Below, piece by piece: positions 6,747 to 16,030 of a DNA stretch of 46,050 bases. The notes under the pieces were generated by a model. That model was not told the origin of the DNA, searched no databases, and saw only the letters and a list, made by a program, of their open reading frames with translations. The stretch is from assembly GCA_002786225.1 (NCBI GenBank), contig PEQN01000024.1, forward strand, positions 1 through 46,050, written 5' to 3'. Position 1 is the stretch's first letter, and every line of letters begins with the position of its first letter. A program made the position numbers and the translations under genes. This stretch comes from Leptospira sp. GTDB lineage: Bacteria > Spirochaetota > Leptospiria > Leptospirales > Leptospiraceae.

Positions 6747-8303
6747 ATGCAATTTACTGAATTAAACTTAAATCCCATCCTCCAAGACAATTTAAAACAA
6801 TCTGGCTTTCTAGAACTCACTAAAATCCAAGAACAAGCAATCCCATTCGCTCTCGAGGGCAAGGACATTGCTGGGCTCGCCCAAACGGGAACTGGCAAAA
6901 CTCTTGCATTTCTAACCCCAGCCATCCATGAGATTCTCACAAGCAGACCTGATTCTGGCTTACCTTCCATTTTGGTTCTTGCTCCTACCAGAGAACTCGT
7001 GTTACAGATTTCTGGCGAAGCAAATAAATTATTAAAGAATACAGATTATGGCGTAGCAACCATTATTGGTGGAACAGATTACAAATCCCAAGAACAAGAC
7101 TTAGTTAAGAATCCAGGAGTAGTGGTGGCAACACCTGGAAGACTCATTGATTTTGTGAAATCAAGAAGCTTGGATCTTTCTCAAGTAAGAACTGTGGTAA
7201 TTGATGAAGCGGACAGAATGTTCGATATGGGTTTTGTTCAAGATTTAAAATATGTTTTCCATAAATGTAAGGATAGAAAGCAGACCATGCTTTTCTCAGC
7301 GACACTTTCCTCTGAAGTTATTCGACTCGCTTATAAATACTTAGATGAGCCTGTAGAAGTTCAGATTGATCCTGATAAAATTATTTCCGAACGAATTGAC
7401 CAGAAGCTATATCATTTGGGTCGTGATGAAAAGTTATCCTATTTAGTGAATTTAATTTTGTCAGACACTATGGATGGTCTCGGAATTATTTTCACAAATT
7501 ATAAATCAAATATACCTCTCATCATTCGCACACTCCACCGTTATGGAATTTCAACAGCAGGTCTTTCTTCTGATTTTGACCAAAAGAAAAGAATACGTCT
7601 TCTCAAGGATTTTAAACTAGGAAAATATAAAATGATGGTTGCAACAGACGTTGCATCACGTGGTATTGATGTCGAGAGCATACAAGTTGTTTATAATTAT
7701 GACCTTCCTAGCGATTCAGAGAATTATGTTCATAGAATCGGACGAACTGCACGCGCTGGAAGAAAGGGAAAATCTATCTCCTTTTGCTCGGAATCTGATT
7801 ACCAAGAACTGGAAAGAATTGAAAAATATCTAAAAGGAAAGATTCCAACAGAGGCTATCAATGAAGACTATCTTGTATTTCCGAAAGGAGATTTTATAGC
7901 ATTTGAAAGCGATGATCCAGCTATTACGAAAAGTCTCAACGAGAAACTGAGTTATTCCAAAGTATCAAACGGTAAGGGCAGAAGAGATAAGAATCCACGT
8001 GGAGAGAATCGTGAACACAAACCTAGAGAAAGAGAAAAACCTGTAAACAACAGAGAAACTGATGTTACAGCTAAATCAAAATCTGATTTTCCAAAACAAA
8101 ATAAACACCAAACAAAGTATAAGTCAGATTCTTCACAGAATAAGAAAAATTATTCCCAAGCAAATAAGAATGCGAACTATGCTAGTAACAAAAGTTCGGA
8201 TAAATCAAAAAGGAATCTTTTTGATATTGAAGAAACTCGACAAAATACTAAATCAAAAAAGAATTCGTTTTGGTCCAAGTTCAAAAGTCTATTTGGCTTC
8301 TAA
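6747..8303 (+). CDS. DEAD-box ATP-dependent RNA helicase
   Basis: This 518-aa protein has all the superfamily-2 DEAD-box motifs: Q motif (about 20-33), AQTGTGKT (45-52), APTREL (79-84), TPGR (129-132), DEAD (153-156), SAT (184-186) and the C-terminal HRIGRTARAGRKG. From about residue 400 it carries a long basic, Asn/Lys/Ser-rich tail typical of RhlE/CsdA-type helicases that bind structured RNA. It unwinds short RNA duplexes, probably in ribosome assembly or mRNA turnover. It starts 11 bp after the methyltransferase gene, and its end overlaps the amidase gene by about 34 bp. Confidence 0.96.
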   Translation: MQFTELNLNPILQDNLKQSGFLELTKIQEQAIPFALEGKDIAGLAQTGTGKTLAFLTPAIHEILTSRPDSGLPSILVLAPTRELVLQISGEANKLLKNTDYGVATIIGGTDYKSQEQDLVKNPGVVVATPGRLIDFVKSRSLDLSQVRTVVIDEADRMFDMGFVQDLKYVFHKCKDRKQTMLFSATLSSEVIRLAYKYLDEPVEVQIDPDKIISERIDQKLYHLGRDEKLSYLVNLILSDTMDGLGIIFTNYKSNIPLIIRTLHRYGISTAGLSSDFDQKKRIRLLKDFKLGKYKMMVATDVASRGIDVESIQVVYNYDLPSDSENYVHRIGRTARAGRKGKSISFCSESDYQELERIEKYLKGKIPTEAINEDYLVFPKGDFIAFESDDPAITKSLNEKLSYSKVSNGKGRRDKNPRGENREHKPREREKPVNNRETDVTAKSKSDFPKQNKHQTKYKSDSSQNKKNYSQANKNANYASNKSSDKSKRNLFDIEETRQNTKSKKNSFWSKFKSLFGF

Positions 8304-9370
8304 TCTGCTTTCTACTCAGTCTACCGATTTATACCGAATCGGTAAAGCTGCCACTCAAGGGAAAATATTCCTATCTACAATTAGATGAGATCCAAAGAAT
8401 TTTTCCTGAACTCAGTATCACTAATAACGATCCTATCCAAATAACTTCTATTAAAGGAAATAATAAAGAAATCCGAATTCATGTAGGATCTTCTTTCTAT
8501 GTCTTAGATGGAAGTATCAATAAGATTCAATTGAAAATTCTTAGTGCGCGAGGTAAAACTTTTATACCACCAGATTTAGTTGAAGCCATACTTATGAATT
8601 TAATTGAGTATGAAGTTTTTTACCAATTTTCAGACACAAATTTAGTTCTTGAAGTAAGAACCAAGGATGCTGGCAAAAGCTTTCTGCCTGTAAAGGCTGT
8701 AGTTATTGATGCTGGTCATGGTGGTAAGGATCCAGGTACTTCTAGTAGTGCGGGTAAGAATGAAAAAGATATAGCTCTATCAGTTGCCAATCAACTTTAT
8801 GCCGCCATTCGAAAAACATATCCTGAAATGGTAGTCTATAGAATCCGCTCTGATGATACTTTTGTTCCTTTGGAGGAAAGGTCACATCTAGCCAATAAAC
8901 TTTTGCTTGATGTGAAGGAAGCAATCTTTATTTCCTTACATTGCAATTCTTCGCTTTCGGATAAACCCTCTGGTTATGAAATTTATTATTTATCACAGAC
9001 ACCCACAACAGAACAAGCAAGAGAGACTGCAATTTTAGAAAATAAAATTCTTCATTCTAATTATGGACATATTGTAGCGAATATTCAGTCGGGTATGATG
9101 TCAAGCTTGGTCCAAAGAAGATCAAGGAAACTTGCATCTAGTCTTGATTTTCATCTAAATAAGGGAATTGGTAGACTCATTCCTCAAAGAGGAATTAAAA
9201 AGGCAGATTTTTCTGTATTGCGTGGATCACTAATGCCTGCAGTATTGATTGAAATGGGATATTTGTCTCATCCCAAGGAAGCTGTTTTTTTAGAATCTAA
9301 AAAGGTTCAATCAAGGCTTATAAAAAGTATTCTCCAAGGCATTAAGGATTATGGTGATGGCAAAGATTAA
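8270..9370 (+). CDS. N-acetylmuramoyl-L-alanine amidase (Amidase_3 family)
   Basis: This 366-aa exported protein has a TTG start at 8270 inside the end of the helicase gene and a signal peptide at about residues 7-23 (SIWLLICFLLSLPIYTES). After an N-terminal AMIN-like region comes the zinc amidase domain: VVIDAGHGGKDPG with zinc ligand His150, a glutamate-containing NEKDIALSVA segment, FISLHCNSS, and the late PAVLIEMGYLSH with the catalytic glutamate. Such enzymes cleave the lactyl-alanine bond between glycan and peptide of murein, usually for daughter-cell separation. It is followed by a GerMN-like membrane protein that overlaps its end. Confidence 0.93.
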   Translation: MVQVQKSIWLLICFLLSLPIYTESVKLPLKGKYSYLQLDEIQRIFPELSITNNDPIQITSIKGNNKEIRIHVGSSFYVLDGSINKIQLKILSARGKTFIPPDLVEAILMNLIEYEVFYQFSDTNLVLEVRTKDAGKSFLPVKAVVIDAGHGGKDPGTSSSAGKNEKDIALSVANQLYAAIRKTYPEMVVYRIRSDDTFVPLEERSHLANKLLLDVKEAIFISLHCNSSLSDKPSGYEIYYLSQTPTTEQARETAILENKILHSNYGHIVANIQSGMMSSLVQRRSRKLASSLDFHLNKGIGRLIPQRGIKKADFSVLRGSLMPAVLIEMGYLSHPKEAVFLESKKVQSRLIKSILQGIKDYGDGKD

Positions 9371-10217
9371 TTATAAAGACAAATGGATAAATATTAAAAG
9401 TTCTGCAAATGAAAACTGGATAAAGCTTAAAATATTTTCCCTCAAGCATTGGACAAGATTTTATGAGATAGCTGTAGCTAACCAAAATGCAAATATCCGA
9501 AAGTATTTAATGTTGTATTTTGCATGGATAGGATTCTTACTCTTTGTGAGTTTCTCCTATCTTGTTGAGAAGAATCCTTTTTCTCTTTTAGTTCCATTCA
9601 ATCTATTTGCTCTGCCATTGCATGAGACCAGAACTCTTACTAAGGTTTATGTTTCCGATGGTGAACAAAATATTTTCCCTTCCGATAGACTTGTTTATTT
9701 ACAAGATTCAATCAAAGATGATATTCGAACCTTACTAGCTGAAATTGGTAGACCTCCTTATTTCTCTAACCTAACACAAGTTAAGGATAAAATTGCTAGT
9801 TCAAAATTGAAAAGATTGCCCAATCTTTCGATTGCTCTAGTAAGTATCTGGGTGCAAAAGAATGGGAAACAGATTATTTTGGATTTTTCTTCCAGAGAAA
9901 TAGAAAGAGAAATGGGGAAGTATAGATTTCCTAAGTCCTCTTATGATATCAGTGAAGATGGAGAAGAACTACAAGAACAGTCTTCTATTGAAAGCTATTA
10001 TTCTGCACCAAGTAATTTCATAGATGAAAAAACTTTAAAGGAAATCGAATCCAAAAAATTTACAGTTTTAGGTTTGGTTTTGGATTGTATTGAACAGACA
10101 CTTTTTGCTCAATATCCTAACTTAGAAACAATTATTTTCAAAATTGATGGAAGGAGTGTTGAATCGCAAGGTTTTTATATTCATTTTGTTGAGCCACGCA
10201 CAAGGGAGACCAAATGA
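9357..10217 (+). CDS. Membrane-anchored GerMN-domain-like protein
   Basis: The 286-aa product has one N-terminal membrane segment (about residues 45-65, LYFAWIGFLLFVSFSYLV), then an extracytoplasmic part. The pattern TKVYVSDG....L........L..L......LP....I..IWVQ..GKQIILDFSSRE, followed later by LGLVLDCIEQTLFAQYPNLETIIFKIDGRSV, fits the GerMN domain, found in spore-germination protein GerM and in cell-wall proteins of non-sporing bacteria. ATG 9351 is too near the AAGGA at 9344-9348, so ATG 9357 (8 nt spacing) is preferred. It overlaps the amidase gene and is probably linked to cell-wall metabolism (inference). Confidence 0.7.
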   Translation: MAKINYKDKWINIKSSANENWIKLKIFSLKHWTRFYEIAVANQNANIRKYLMLYFAWIGFLLFVSFSYLVEKNPFSLLVPFNLFALPLHETRTLTKVYVSDGEQNIFPSDRLVYLQDSIKDDIRTLLAEIGRPPYFSNLTQVKDKIASSKLKRLPNLSIALVSIWVQKNGKQIILDFSSREIEREMGKYRFPKSSYDISEDGEELQEQSSIESYYSAPSNFIDEKTLKEIESKKFTVLGLVLDCIEQTLFAQYPNLETIIFKIDGRSVESQGFYIHFVEPRTRETK

Positions 10218-11557
10218 AAAAATTTTGTTCCATATTTTTATTACCAATCACTATCTTTTCACTTTATGCTGGGGAAGTTTCCCCAACAATGAAAAATATT
10301 TCGAAATTTGATGAGGATAGACTCTTCTTTCATTTTGTAAATTATATTGATAAGGATGGAAATAGAATCTATGATTCAAATTCCAATACAGATCCATCTC
10401 TCGCAAGTTTAGTTGTCATTCGTGATTCTCAGACTTATATTTTTCGAGATGGATATGATGATAGGAATGAAGTATCATCTCGCTTGAAAGATTACCAAAA
10501 GCAAGTTTCCAATTACAGATCTCGTCGAGCCTTCCTAAAAGAATTTCGAGATATAATAGATGAAAGACAAAAACTTTCCAAAATTTCTAATGAATTTAAA
10601 AAGAAAAAAGATAATTCTAGTTACTATCTTCATGGCTTGTATTTAAAATATGATATTATTTACAAATTAATTGACCTAGAAAAAAAGAAGGCAGTAGCCG
10701 AAGAATACAGGCAGAAGAAATTTTCCGGAGAGAATAGTCCACGGCATATTTCCTCTAAAGAAAAATTAGAATCCTTGCTAAAAGAACAAGAGGCAAGAGC
10801 TAGTTTCTTAGAGAAAACACTCACCCAGGAAATGAATGAAGGCGAAAAGCCAAATTCAGAATCAAATAATCCGAGTAAAGTAAGCCCCGAAGCTATTGAA
10901 ACTAAGGTTGATGCAAAGGAAACTAAGGAGGATTCAAATCGTTCTATGAGTCCATTACCTCCAGCACCTAATCCTGGTGAGCTGAATACAAAAAATTTCT
11001 ATACTATCAATGTGGATGGCATAGTAGATTATTTTTCCTATTCCAGAAACGCAAGAACCATTGACCTAGAGAAGAAAGATACCGATTCTTCTAAGGCAGT
11101 ATCTGAAAAATATTCCAATTTATACAATACTATGGTTGAAAGACTGATAAATGCTCATCTAAAGAAGTTAAAATATTTGTATTCTCGTAAGAATGAAACA
11201 GGTTCAAGAACATTAACTGAGGCTAATCCATTAGGCAAAGGAAAAAAAATCATTCTGCTTGCAAATGATAACACAAGATATAGCATAGAAGACTGGGACG
11301 GCGATGGAATTACAGAAACTTTTGAAGTTAGTAACCAAAGTACAAATATTCATTATGCAAGTGATTCAGCGAACATAATCGGAATCTACAATTGTAACAA
11401 GACTAAACCCTGTGACTTAATTCAGTCATTGCTTGTAGATTTAGAGAATGGTTCTAATATAGAACTATCTTCTGTCCAAACTTTAGGAAAAGACCAAGTT
11501 ATATTAGGATCAGAAGATGAGCTACTTAAAGATTGGGAAGAGCTAATAAAGAAATAA
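10214..11557 (+). CDS. Exported hypothetical protein with coiled coil and Ca-binding-like loop
   Basis: This 447-aa protein has a signal peptide (residues 1-19, MKKFCSIFLLPITIFSLYA). It contains a charged helical, coiled-coil-like region (about 85-210) and a low-complexity linker rich in E, S, N and P (about 213-260). The C-terminal part holds DWDGDGITE (about residues 359-367), which matches the D.D.DG..E loop of EF-hand-type calcium sites. Its ATGA start overlaps the previous gene by 4 bp, so it belongs to the same transcript, and it ends 1 bp from the convergent msrB stop. I recognise no family. Confidence 0.8.
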   Translation: MKKFCSIFLLPITIFSLYAGEVSPTMKNISKFDEDRLFFHFVNYIDKDGNRIYDSNSNTDPSLASLVVIRDSQTYIFRDGYDDRNEVSSRLKDYQKQVSNYRSRRAFLKEFRDIIDERQKLSKISNEFKKKKDNSSYYLHGLYLKYDIIYKLIDLEKKKAVAEEYRQKKFSGENSPRHISSKEKLESLLKEQEARASFLEKTLTQEMNEGEKPNSESNNPSKVSPEAIETKVDAKETKEDSNRSMSPLPPAPNPGELNTKNFYTINVDGIVDYFSYSRNARTIDLEKKDTDSSKAVSEKYSNLYNTMVERLINAHLKKLKYLYSRKNETGSRTLTEANPLGKGKKIILLANDNTRYSIEDWDGDGITETFEVSNQSTNIHYASDSANIIGIYNCNKTKPCDLIQSLLVDLENGSNIELSSVQTLGKDQVILGSEDELLKDWEELIKK

Positions 11558-11558
11558 T

Positions 11559-12158
11559 TTATTTCTTGACTTTTGTTTGATTGAACAAACTTAGGAATTT
11601 GCCATAACCTTCTTTCTCGAGTTGACTGAGAGGAATAAACCTAAGTGAAGCACTATTCATACAATATCTGAGACCAGTTGGGTTGGGGCCATCTTCAAAG
11701 ACATGACCAAGATGGCTTTTACCATGTTTTGATTGAACTTCTATTCGCTTCATACCCCAAGAAGAATCTATGTGATAAATTATAAGGTCATTAACAAGAG
11801 GTTTAGTAAAACTTGGCCAGCCTGTGCCAGAATCATATTTATCAAGAGAGCTAAAAAGTGGTTCGCCAGAAACTATATCAACATAAATTCCTTGCTCTTT
11901 ATTGTCATGGTATTCATTCCGAAAGGGTGGCTCGGTTCCTTCTTCTTGGGTTACCTTGTATTGCATGGAATTTAATTTTGTCTTTAGAATATCCGCATTA
12001 GGTTTCTTCCAGTTTTTTGGTAATTCCCAATCTATTGTAGATTTAGGCAACTTAGACGTTACTTCGGCTGCTTGGTTGGAATCTTTACTTTCAATCTGAC
12101 CACAATTCATCATACATAATATTCCAGTAATAAAGCTATAGAGTCTTATTTTGTTCAT
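11559..12158 (-). CDS. msrB: Peptide-methionine (R)-S-oxide reductase, lipoprotein form
   Basis: This 199-aa protein begins with a signal ending in a lipobox-like C-M-M-N-C19, so it is probably lipid-anchored outside the cytoplasm. The MsrB domain (about 59-186) shows SGTGWPSF (110-117), [11 protein letters not shown] (148-158) and [11 protein letters not shown] with catalytic Cys166. MsrB reduces the R-sulfoxide of methionine residues, repairing oxidised proteins. The two CxxC zinc motifs of many MsrBs are absent, and the position of the usual resolving cysteine (SGCGWPSF) is threonine. Regeneration must therefore use another cysteine or a direct reductant. It is 33 bp downstream of ispG, with an AGAGGA ribosome-binding site. 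Confidence 0.93.
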   Translation of the reverse strand: MNKIRLYSFITGILCMMNCGQIESKDSNQAAEVTSKLPKSTIDWELPKNWKKPNADILKTKLNSMQYKVTQEEGTEPPFRNEYHDNKEQGIYVDIVSGEPLFSSLDKYDSGTGWPSFTKPLVNDLIIYHIDSSWGMKRIEVQSKHGKSHLGHVFEDGPNPTGLRYCMNSASLRFIPLSQLEKEGYGKFLSLFNQTKVKK

Positions 12159-12191
12159 ATAGTATCCTCTTCTATTAGAAAAAATTAAAAG

Positions 12192-14273
12192 TTACATCTC
12201 ACTAGAAATAATCTTCGCATCAACCCACATATTATTGTCTTTGATGAGTTCTATGAGTTTCTCATCTGCGATTTCTTCGGGAACATTTTTCATAATAATT
12301 TCTTTGCCTTTGTAAAGATGTACTTTGCCTGGAGCAGCTCCAACATAGCCAAAATCTGCATCTGCCATTTCCCCAGGTCCATTTACAATACAACCCATCA
12401 CTGCAATTTTAACTCCTATTAGATGATTTGTTCTTTTTTTGATTCTTGCTGTGGTATCTTGGAGATCAAATTGGGTTCTCCCACAAGATGGGCAGGAGAT
12501 ATATTCTGTTTTGGTTAATCGTAATCTTGAGCCTTGTAAAATATCATAGCTTAAACTCAACTCTTCAAAAAGTTCTCCAGGAAAATGGATTCTTATTAAG
12601 TCCCCAATTCCATCAATAAGTAAACCGCCTAGACCTATGGATGCTTCATACAATGCTTCTTCATGATTGGAATGAATGCTTGTTAGAGCTATTGGATAAT
12701 CATAATTTGACAGATGGGTACAAAGTTTTCGGTAATCTCTTATTAAATCATTGCTTTCCAAACTAAAAATAGAATTTGAAATCGCAAATTTTTGAATGTC
12801 TGAAAGTATTCCATTCATTCTTGGAAAATCAGATGCTTTGAGTATCCACTCTATGCATTTTCCTTCCTTGTGAAAGCTAGAGATAGCACCTAGAAAGATT
12901 TCTTTTTCTTCTTCATTTGCAAAGTGAGGGTAATAGGTGACCCATTTATCAAAGCTGATTAAATCAGAAAGATAATCATGGACCTGGTTCGCCATTTCCC
13001 CTTCTAAGAGAAAAGAAAAAGATGCAGGAATGATATCTTTATTTCTAAGAATGGAGAGTTCCTTTAAGATAGTTTCATTTCGTATTTTGAAATGTAAGGA
13101 TTCGGGTAGTATAGAAAGTGGAGCTGCCTTTAGAAAGAGCTCGGAAATTTCTTTCTCAAAATTCAATTTCACATTTGAACAATCTACTTCAACTCGGATT
13201 GGATTCTCTTCGCCCAGTTTAGTAGTTTTGTTTAATTGAATTGGCTTAGCATAAAATCTTGAATACTCAAAAGGATCACGAAATTCTTTGTAAGTAGCAT
13301 TCCAATGCAAGGGTTTTTCTAAATCGCTAGAGACAATTGAGGATGGATGTCTTGAAGTAAGGAATTGCGATTCTAAGTTTTGAATGAGAATTTTATTGTA
13401 CTTTTCCACTATGATTTTAGCCACAGGAATTTCTAGAACTGGATCCTCTGTAAGAGATACACGAATTGTATCACCTAGTCCATCATCTAGCAAACTTCCT
13501 ATTCCTAAGGCAGATTTAATTCGACCATCTTTGCCATCACCAGCCTCAGTCACTCCTAGGTGTAATGGATAGGTCATATTTAATTCCAAGAACCTAGCGG
13601 CAAGTAGACGGTATGCTTGAATCATAATTTGTGTATTAGATGCCTTCATGGATACTATGATATCCTTGTAAGAAATCGATTCAGCTATTCGGATGAATTC
13701 TAAGGCAGATTCCACCATTCCTTCCGGAGTATCCCCAAACCTGTTCATGATGCGATCTGACAAGGAGCCATGATTGGTTCCTATTCTCATAGCTACTCCG
13801 AGTTCTTGGGCTCTTTTTACTAAAGGTAGGAAGGTTTCTGCAATTCTTTCTAATTCTAAATTGTATTCTTTATCTGTATATTCTAATATTGCAAATTTCT
13901 TTCTATCAGCAAAATTCCCTGGATTGATTCTAACTTTTTCTACATATTCAACAGCCTTGAGTGCTATAGAGGGTGTGAAATGTATATCAGCCACAAGTGG
14001 CACTGTTAAGTTCTCATCTCTCATTCTCTTCCGAATCAAGGGCAAGGCTTCAGCATCTTGAGATGTTGGAACTGTTAATCGAACCAACTCAGAACCGATT
14101 TCCTGGAGTTCGCGAATCTGACGAATGGTTGACTCTACATCCTTAGTGTCTGCATTCGTCATGGACTGAACTCGAATTGGATTTGATCCACCAATTCCTA
14201 CATCACCCACTTTTACTTCATGGGTTTTTCTTCTTTCATATTCAAATGTGGAAGTGTTGTATTTTTTATTCAT
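12192..14273 (-). CDS. ispG: 4-hydroxy-3-methylbut-2-enyl diphosphate synthase, long form
   Basis: IspG (GcpE) converts methylerythritol cyclodiphosphate to HMBPP in the MEP isoprenoid pathway, using a [4Fe-4S] cluster. The 693-aa protein is the long form: an N-terminal TIM-barrel part ([15 protein letters not shown]...[14 protein letters not shown]...RINPGN...GTNHGSLS), an inserted central domain of roughly 270 residues, and a C-terminal cluster domain with [12 protein letters not shown] and [17 protein letters not shown], giving the three cysteine ligands and the glutamate. It starts at ATG 14273 with AAAGG just upstream. A 22-codon ORF ends 7 bp ahead of it. msrB follows in the same direction. 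Confidence 0.97.
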   Translation of the reverse strand: MNKKYNTSTFEYERRKTHEVKVGDVGIGGSNPIRVQSMTNADTKDVESTIRQIRELQEIGSELVRLTVPTSQDAEALPLIRKRMRDENLTVPLVADIHFTPSIALKAVEYVEKVRINPGNFADRKKFAILEYTDKEYNLELERIAETFLPLVKRAQELGVAMRIGTNHGSLSDRIMNRFGDTPEGMVESALEFIRIAESISYKDIIVSMKASNTQIMIQAYRLLAARFLELNMTYPLHLGVTEAGDGKDGRIKSALGIGSLLDDGLGDTIRVSLTEDPVLEIPVAKIIVEKYNKILIQNLESQFLTSRHPSSIVSSDLEKPLHWNATYKEFRDPFEYSRFYAKPIQLNKTTKLGEENPIRVEVDCSNVKLNFEKEISELFLKAAPLSILPESLHFKIRNETILKELSILRNKDIIPASFSFLLEGEMANQVHDYLSDLISFDKWVTYYPHFANEEEKEIFLGAISSFHKEGKCIEWILKASDFPRMNGILSDIQKFAISNSIFSLESNDLIRDYRKLCTHLSNYDYPIALTSIHSNHEEALYEASIGLGGLLIDGIGDLIRIHFPGELFEELSLSYDILQGSRLRLTKTEYISCPSCGRTQFDLQDTTARIKKRTNHLIGVKIAVMGCIVNGPGEMADADFGYVGAAPGKVHLYKGKEIIMKNVPEEIADEKLIELIKDNNMWVDAKIISSEM

Positions 14274-14280
14274 GGTACCT

Positions 14281-14349
14281 TTAATAGCATTTTAAAAAAA
14301 AGCGATATTTAGGAAACTTTTTTGCAATGATCTTTTCTCTGTTTCCCAT
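14281..14349 (-). CDS. 22-codon ORF with strong ribosome-binding site, upstream of ispG
   Basis: On the minus strand, AAGGAGGTC (complement of 14357-14365) is followed 9 nt after GGAGG by an ATG at 14349. The frame runs 22 codons to TAA at 14281-14283, and the ispG ATG comes 7 bp later. The peptide is basic and aromatic (it contains [13 protein letters not shown]). This is the best Shine-Dalgarno in the neighbourhood and better than that of ispG itself. It may be a leader ORF coupling translation to ispG or a real small protein. It could still be chance. Confidence 0.45.
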   Translation of the reverse strand: MGNREKIIAKKFPKYRFFLKCY

Positions 14350-14396
14350 AAAATTAGACCTCCTTGGGGTCGATAATTCAATTAGGCCAGACACCT

Positions 14397-14684
14397 ATGG
14401 AAACAATACAAGATAAAAAATACAAAGTTTTAATCACAGTTGCTATATACCGGAGTGGTATTCTTTCTTACAAAAGCGAACTAATGGTTCCGAGTTTATA
14501 CCTAAGACGTACGGAAGCAAGGGCACATATTAAAAGAGAAATTTCTGAACGACTCGAGTATTCACAGTTCTTTCGATCTCCTCGTTTGGATTATGATTTA
14601 GTTCGGTATACCGAAGAAGCAACATGCAATACCTTCTTAAGATATTCAATTATGGATGTATCAAGAGAGTTCCAACCTTTATAA
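14397..14684 (+). CDS. Small hypothetical protein, 95 aa
   Basis: The preferred start is ATG 14397, with AGG at 14385-14387 upstream; an alternative TTG at 14364 has a poorer context. The product is soluble, rich in Arg, Glu and Tyr, with an N-terminal beta-rich part (KYKVLITVAIYRSGILSYKS) and a helical part containing LRRTEARAHIKREISERLEY. No family is recognised. It is divergent from ispG, and mutY begins 15 bp after its stop, so the two are probably co-transcribed. Confidence 0.7.
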   Translation: METIQDKKYKVLITVAIYRSGILSYKSELMVPSLYLRRTEARAHIKREISERLEYSQFFRSPRLDYDLVRYTEEATCNTFLRYSIMDVSREFQPL

Positions 14685-14699
14685 AATTTTATTCAAAAA

Positions 14700-15758
14700 G
14701 TGAATGCCCAAGAATCTTTAAAAGCTTGGTTCGATCTAAATAAAAGAGATCTTCCTTTTCGAAATAAACCTTCTGCCTATAAAATATGGGTATCTGAAGT
14801 TATGCTGCAACAAACAAGAGTTGCAGCCATGCTTCCTCTCTACAATCAATTCCTACTTAATTTTCCAGATATGGAAACACTTTCCAGAGCAACTGAGGAA
14901 GAAGTTCTGGAACATTGGCGTGGACTTGGTTATTATTCGAGAGCAAGAAATTTACATAAGGCATGTCAAATTGTAACATCCAGATACAATGGCAGATTCC
15001 CAGAGACTTTAGAAGAAGCTTTAGAAATTCCAGGAGTCGGTCCTTATACAGCAAGAGCTATACTTTCTATGGCATACGGTAAGAAATATGCAGTGTTAGA
15101 TGGTAATGTAAAAAGGGTTATATCTAGGATTTTTACAGAATCAGATGAGAAAAAATGGCAAAGTCTTGCCGATTCCTTTCTAAACCTAGACTGCCCAGGC
15201 GATCACAACCAAGCCATGATGGAATTGGGTGCCTTGGTTTGTTTACCCAAACCTTTCTGCTCCAAATGTCCCGTCCAAAACTCATGTAAGGCTTTTAAAG
15301 AAAACACTATTGATAAATACCCTCCGAGTAAATTGGAGAAAACAAAGTTTGAACTAGAATTGCATTTTTATTTGATTTATAAACAAGGAAAACTTCTCCT
15401 TATCCAAGACTCATCCAGAAGATTTTTCAAGAAGTTATATACTCTCCCATTCTTAATTGAAAATGCTAAGTTACCTGCTAAAGAAGCGAAGAATTATCTT
15501 AATCCAAGTTATATGAAAGAAATGATAGGAAGACTTCCGTCTGAACTCATACCAGGATCTGCTTCTCACTCGATAACTCATCATAAGATTAAAATCTTTT
15601 GCCATAAAACATTTAAGGATCTTCCGGAAGATTTCCTATTGGGGCATAGTCTTGACTCAAAGTGGATAGATAAAGACAGATTAGAAATGGAATTTCCTTC
15701 TTCCATAGCGAAAAAGATTTTGAAGTTTTTGCCAGGTACTGGACTCTTTCAAGAATGA
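14700..15758 (+). CDS. mutY: A/G-specific adenine DNA glycosylase
   Basis: This 352-aa HhH-GPD glycosylase removes adenine mispaired with 8-oxoguanine. Visible are SEVMLQQTRV with catalytic Glu33, the helix-hairpin-helix IPGVGPYTARAI (110-121) and VLDGNVKRV with catalytic Asp134. A cluster of four cysteines follows at 181, 187, 190 and 196, then a C-terminal NUDIX-like recognition domain (about 215-345). The first cysteine spacing is C-x5-C, whereas the usual MutY/endonuclease III pattern is C-x6-C-x2-C-x5-C. The start is GTG 14700 without a clear Shine-Dalgarno. Its end overlaps the Smr-like gene by 4 bp. Confidence 0.96.
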   Translation: MNAQESLKAWFDLNKRDLPFRNKPSAYKIWVSEVMLQQTRVAAMLPLYNQFLLNFPDMETLSRATEEEVLEHWRGLGYYSRARNLHKACQIVTSRYNGRFPETLEEALEIPGVGPYTARAILSMAYGKKYAVLDGNVKRVISRIFTESDEKKWQSLADSFLNLDCPGDHNQAMMELGALVCLPKPFCSKCPVQNSCKAFKENTIDKYPPSKLEKTKFELELHFYLIYKQGKLLLIQDSSRRFFKKLYTLPFLIENAKLPAKEAKNYLNPSYMKEMIGRLPSELIPGSASHSITHHKIKIFCHKTFKDLPEDFLLGHSLDSKWIDKDRLEMEFPSSIAKKILKFLPGTGLFQE

Positions 15759-16030
15759 GAGAAATCTACATTCGAAAGTTGCATTACGAAGAAGCGCGAA
15801 TCAAATTAGAGCGAGAAATCCAAGATGCATTTGTCGAAGGTGAAAAATACATTGAAATTGTCCATGGGATAGGGGAAGGGATTCTGAAAAAAATGACAAT
15901 TGACTATGTAGACAGCCAAGATTTTCTGAAATTAGTAGAGCGGCCTGAGTTTTTAAGATCCAATCCTGGAACTACCATGGTAGAAATCCTCGGACCTTCG
16001 AATGAAATATTAAGAAAGTATATAAAATGA
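15755..16030 (+). CDS. Small Smr-domain-like protein
   Basis: This 91-aa protein consists of little more than an Smr-like domain. Its signs are LHYEEARIKLEREIQDAF (replacing the usual LHG..EA helix) and YIEIVHGIGEGILKKM, corresponding to the HGxG loop. Smr domains are nicking endonuclease or RNase modules found free-standing or at the end of MutS2. The ATG overlaps the mutY stop as ATGA, and the gene overlaps cimA the same way, so it is in the middle of a coupled operon. Catalytic activity is not assured because the first motif is degenerate. Confidence 0.75.
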   Translation: MREIYIRKLHYEEARIKLEREIQDAFVEGEKYIEIVHGIGEGILKKMTIDYVDSQDFLKLVERPEFLRSNPGTTMVEILGPSNEILRKYIK

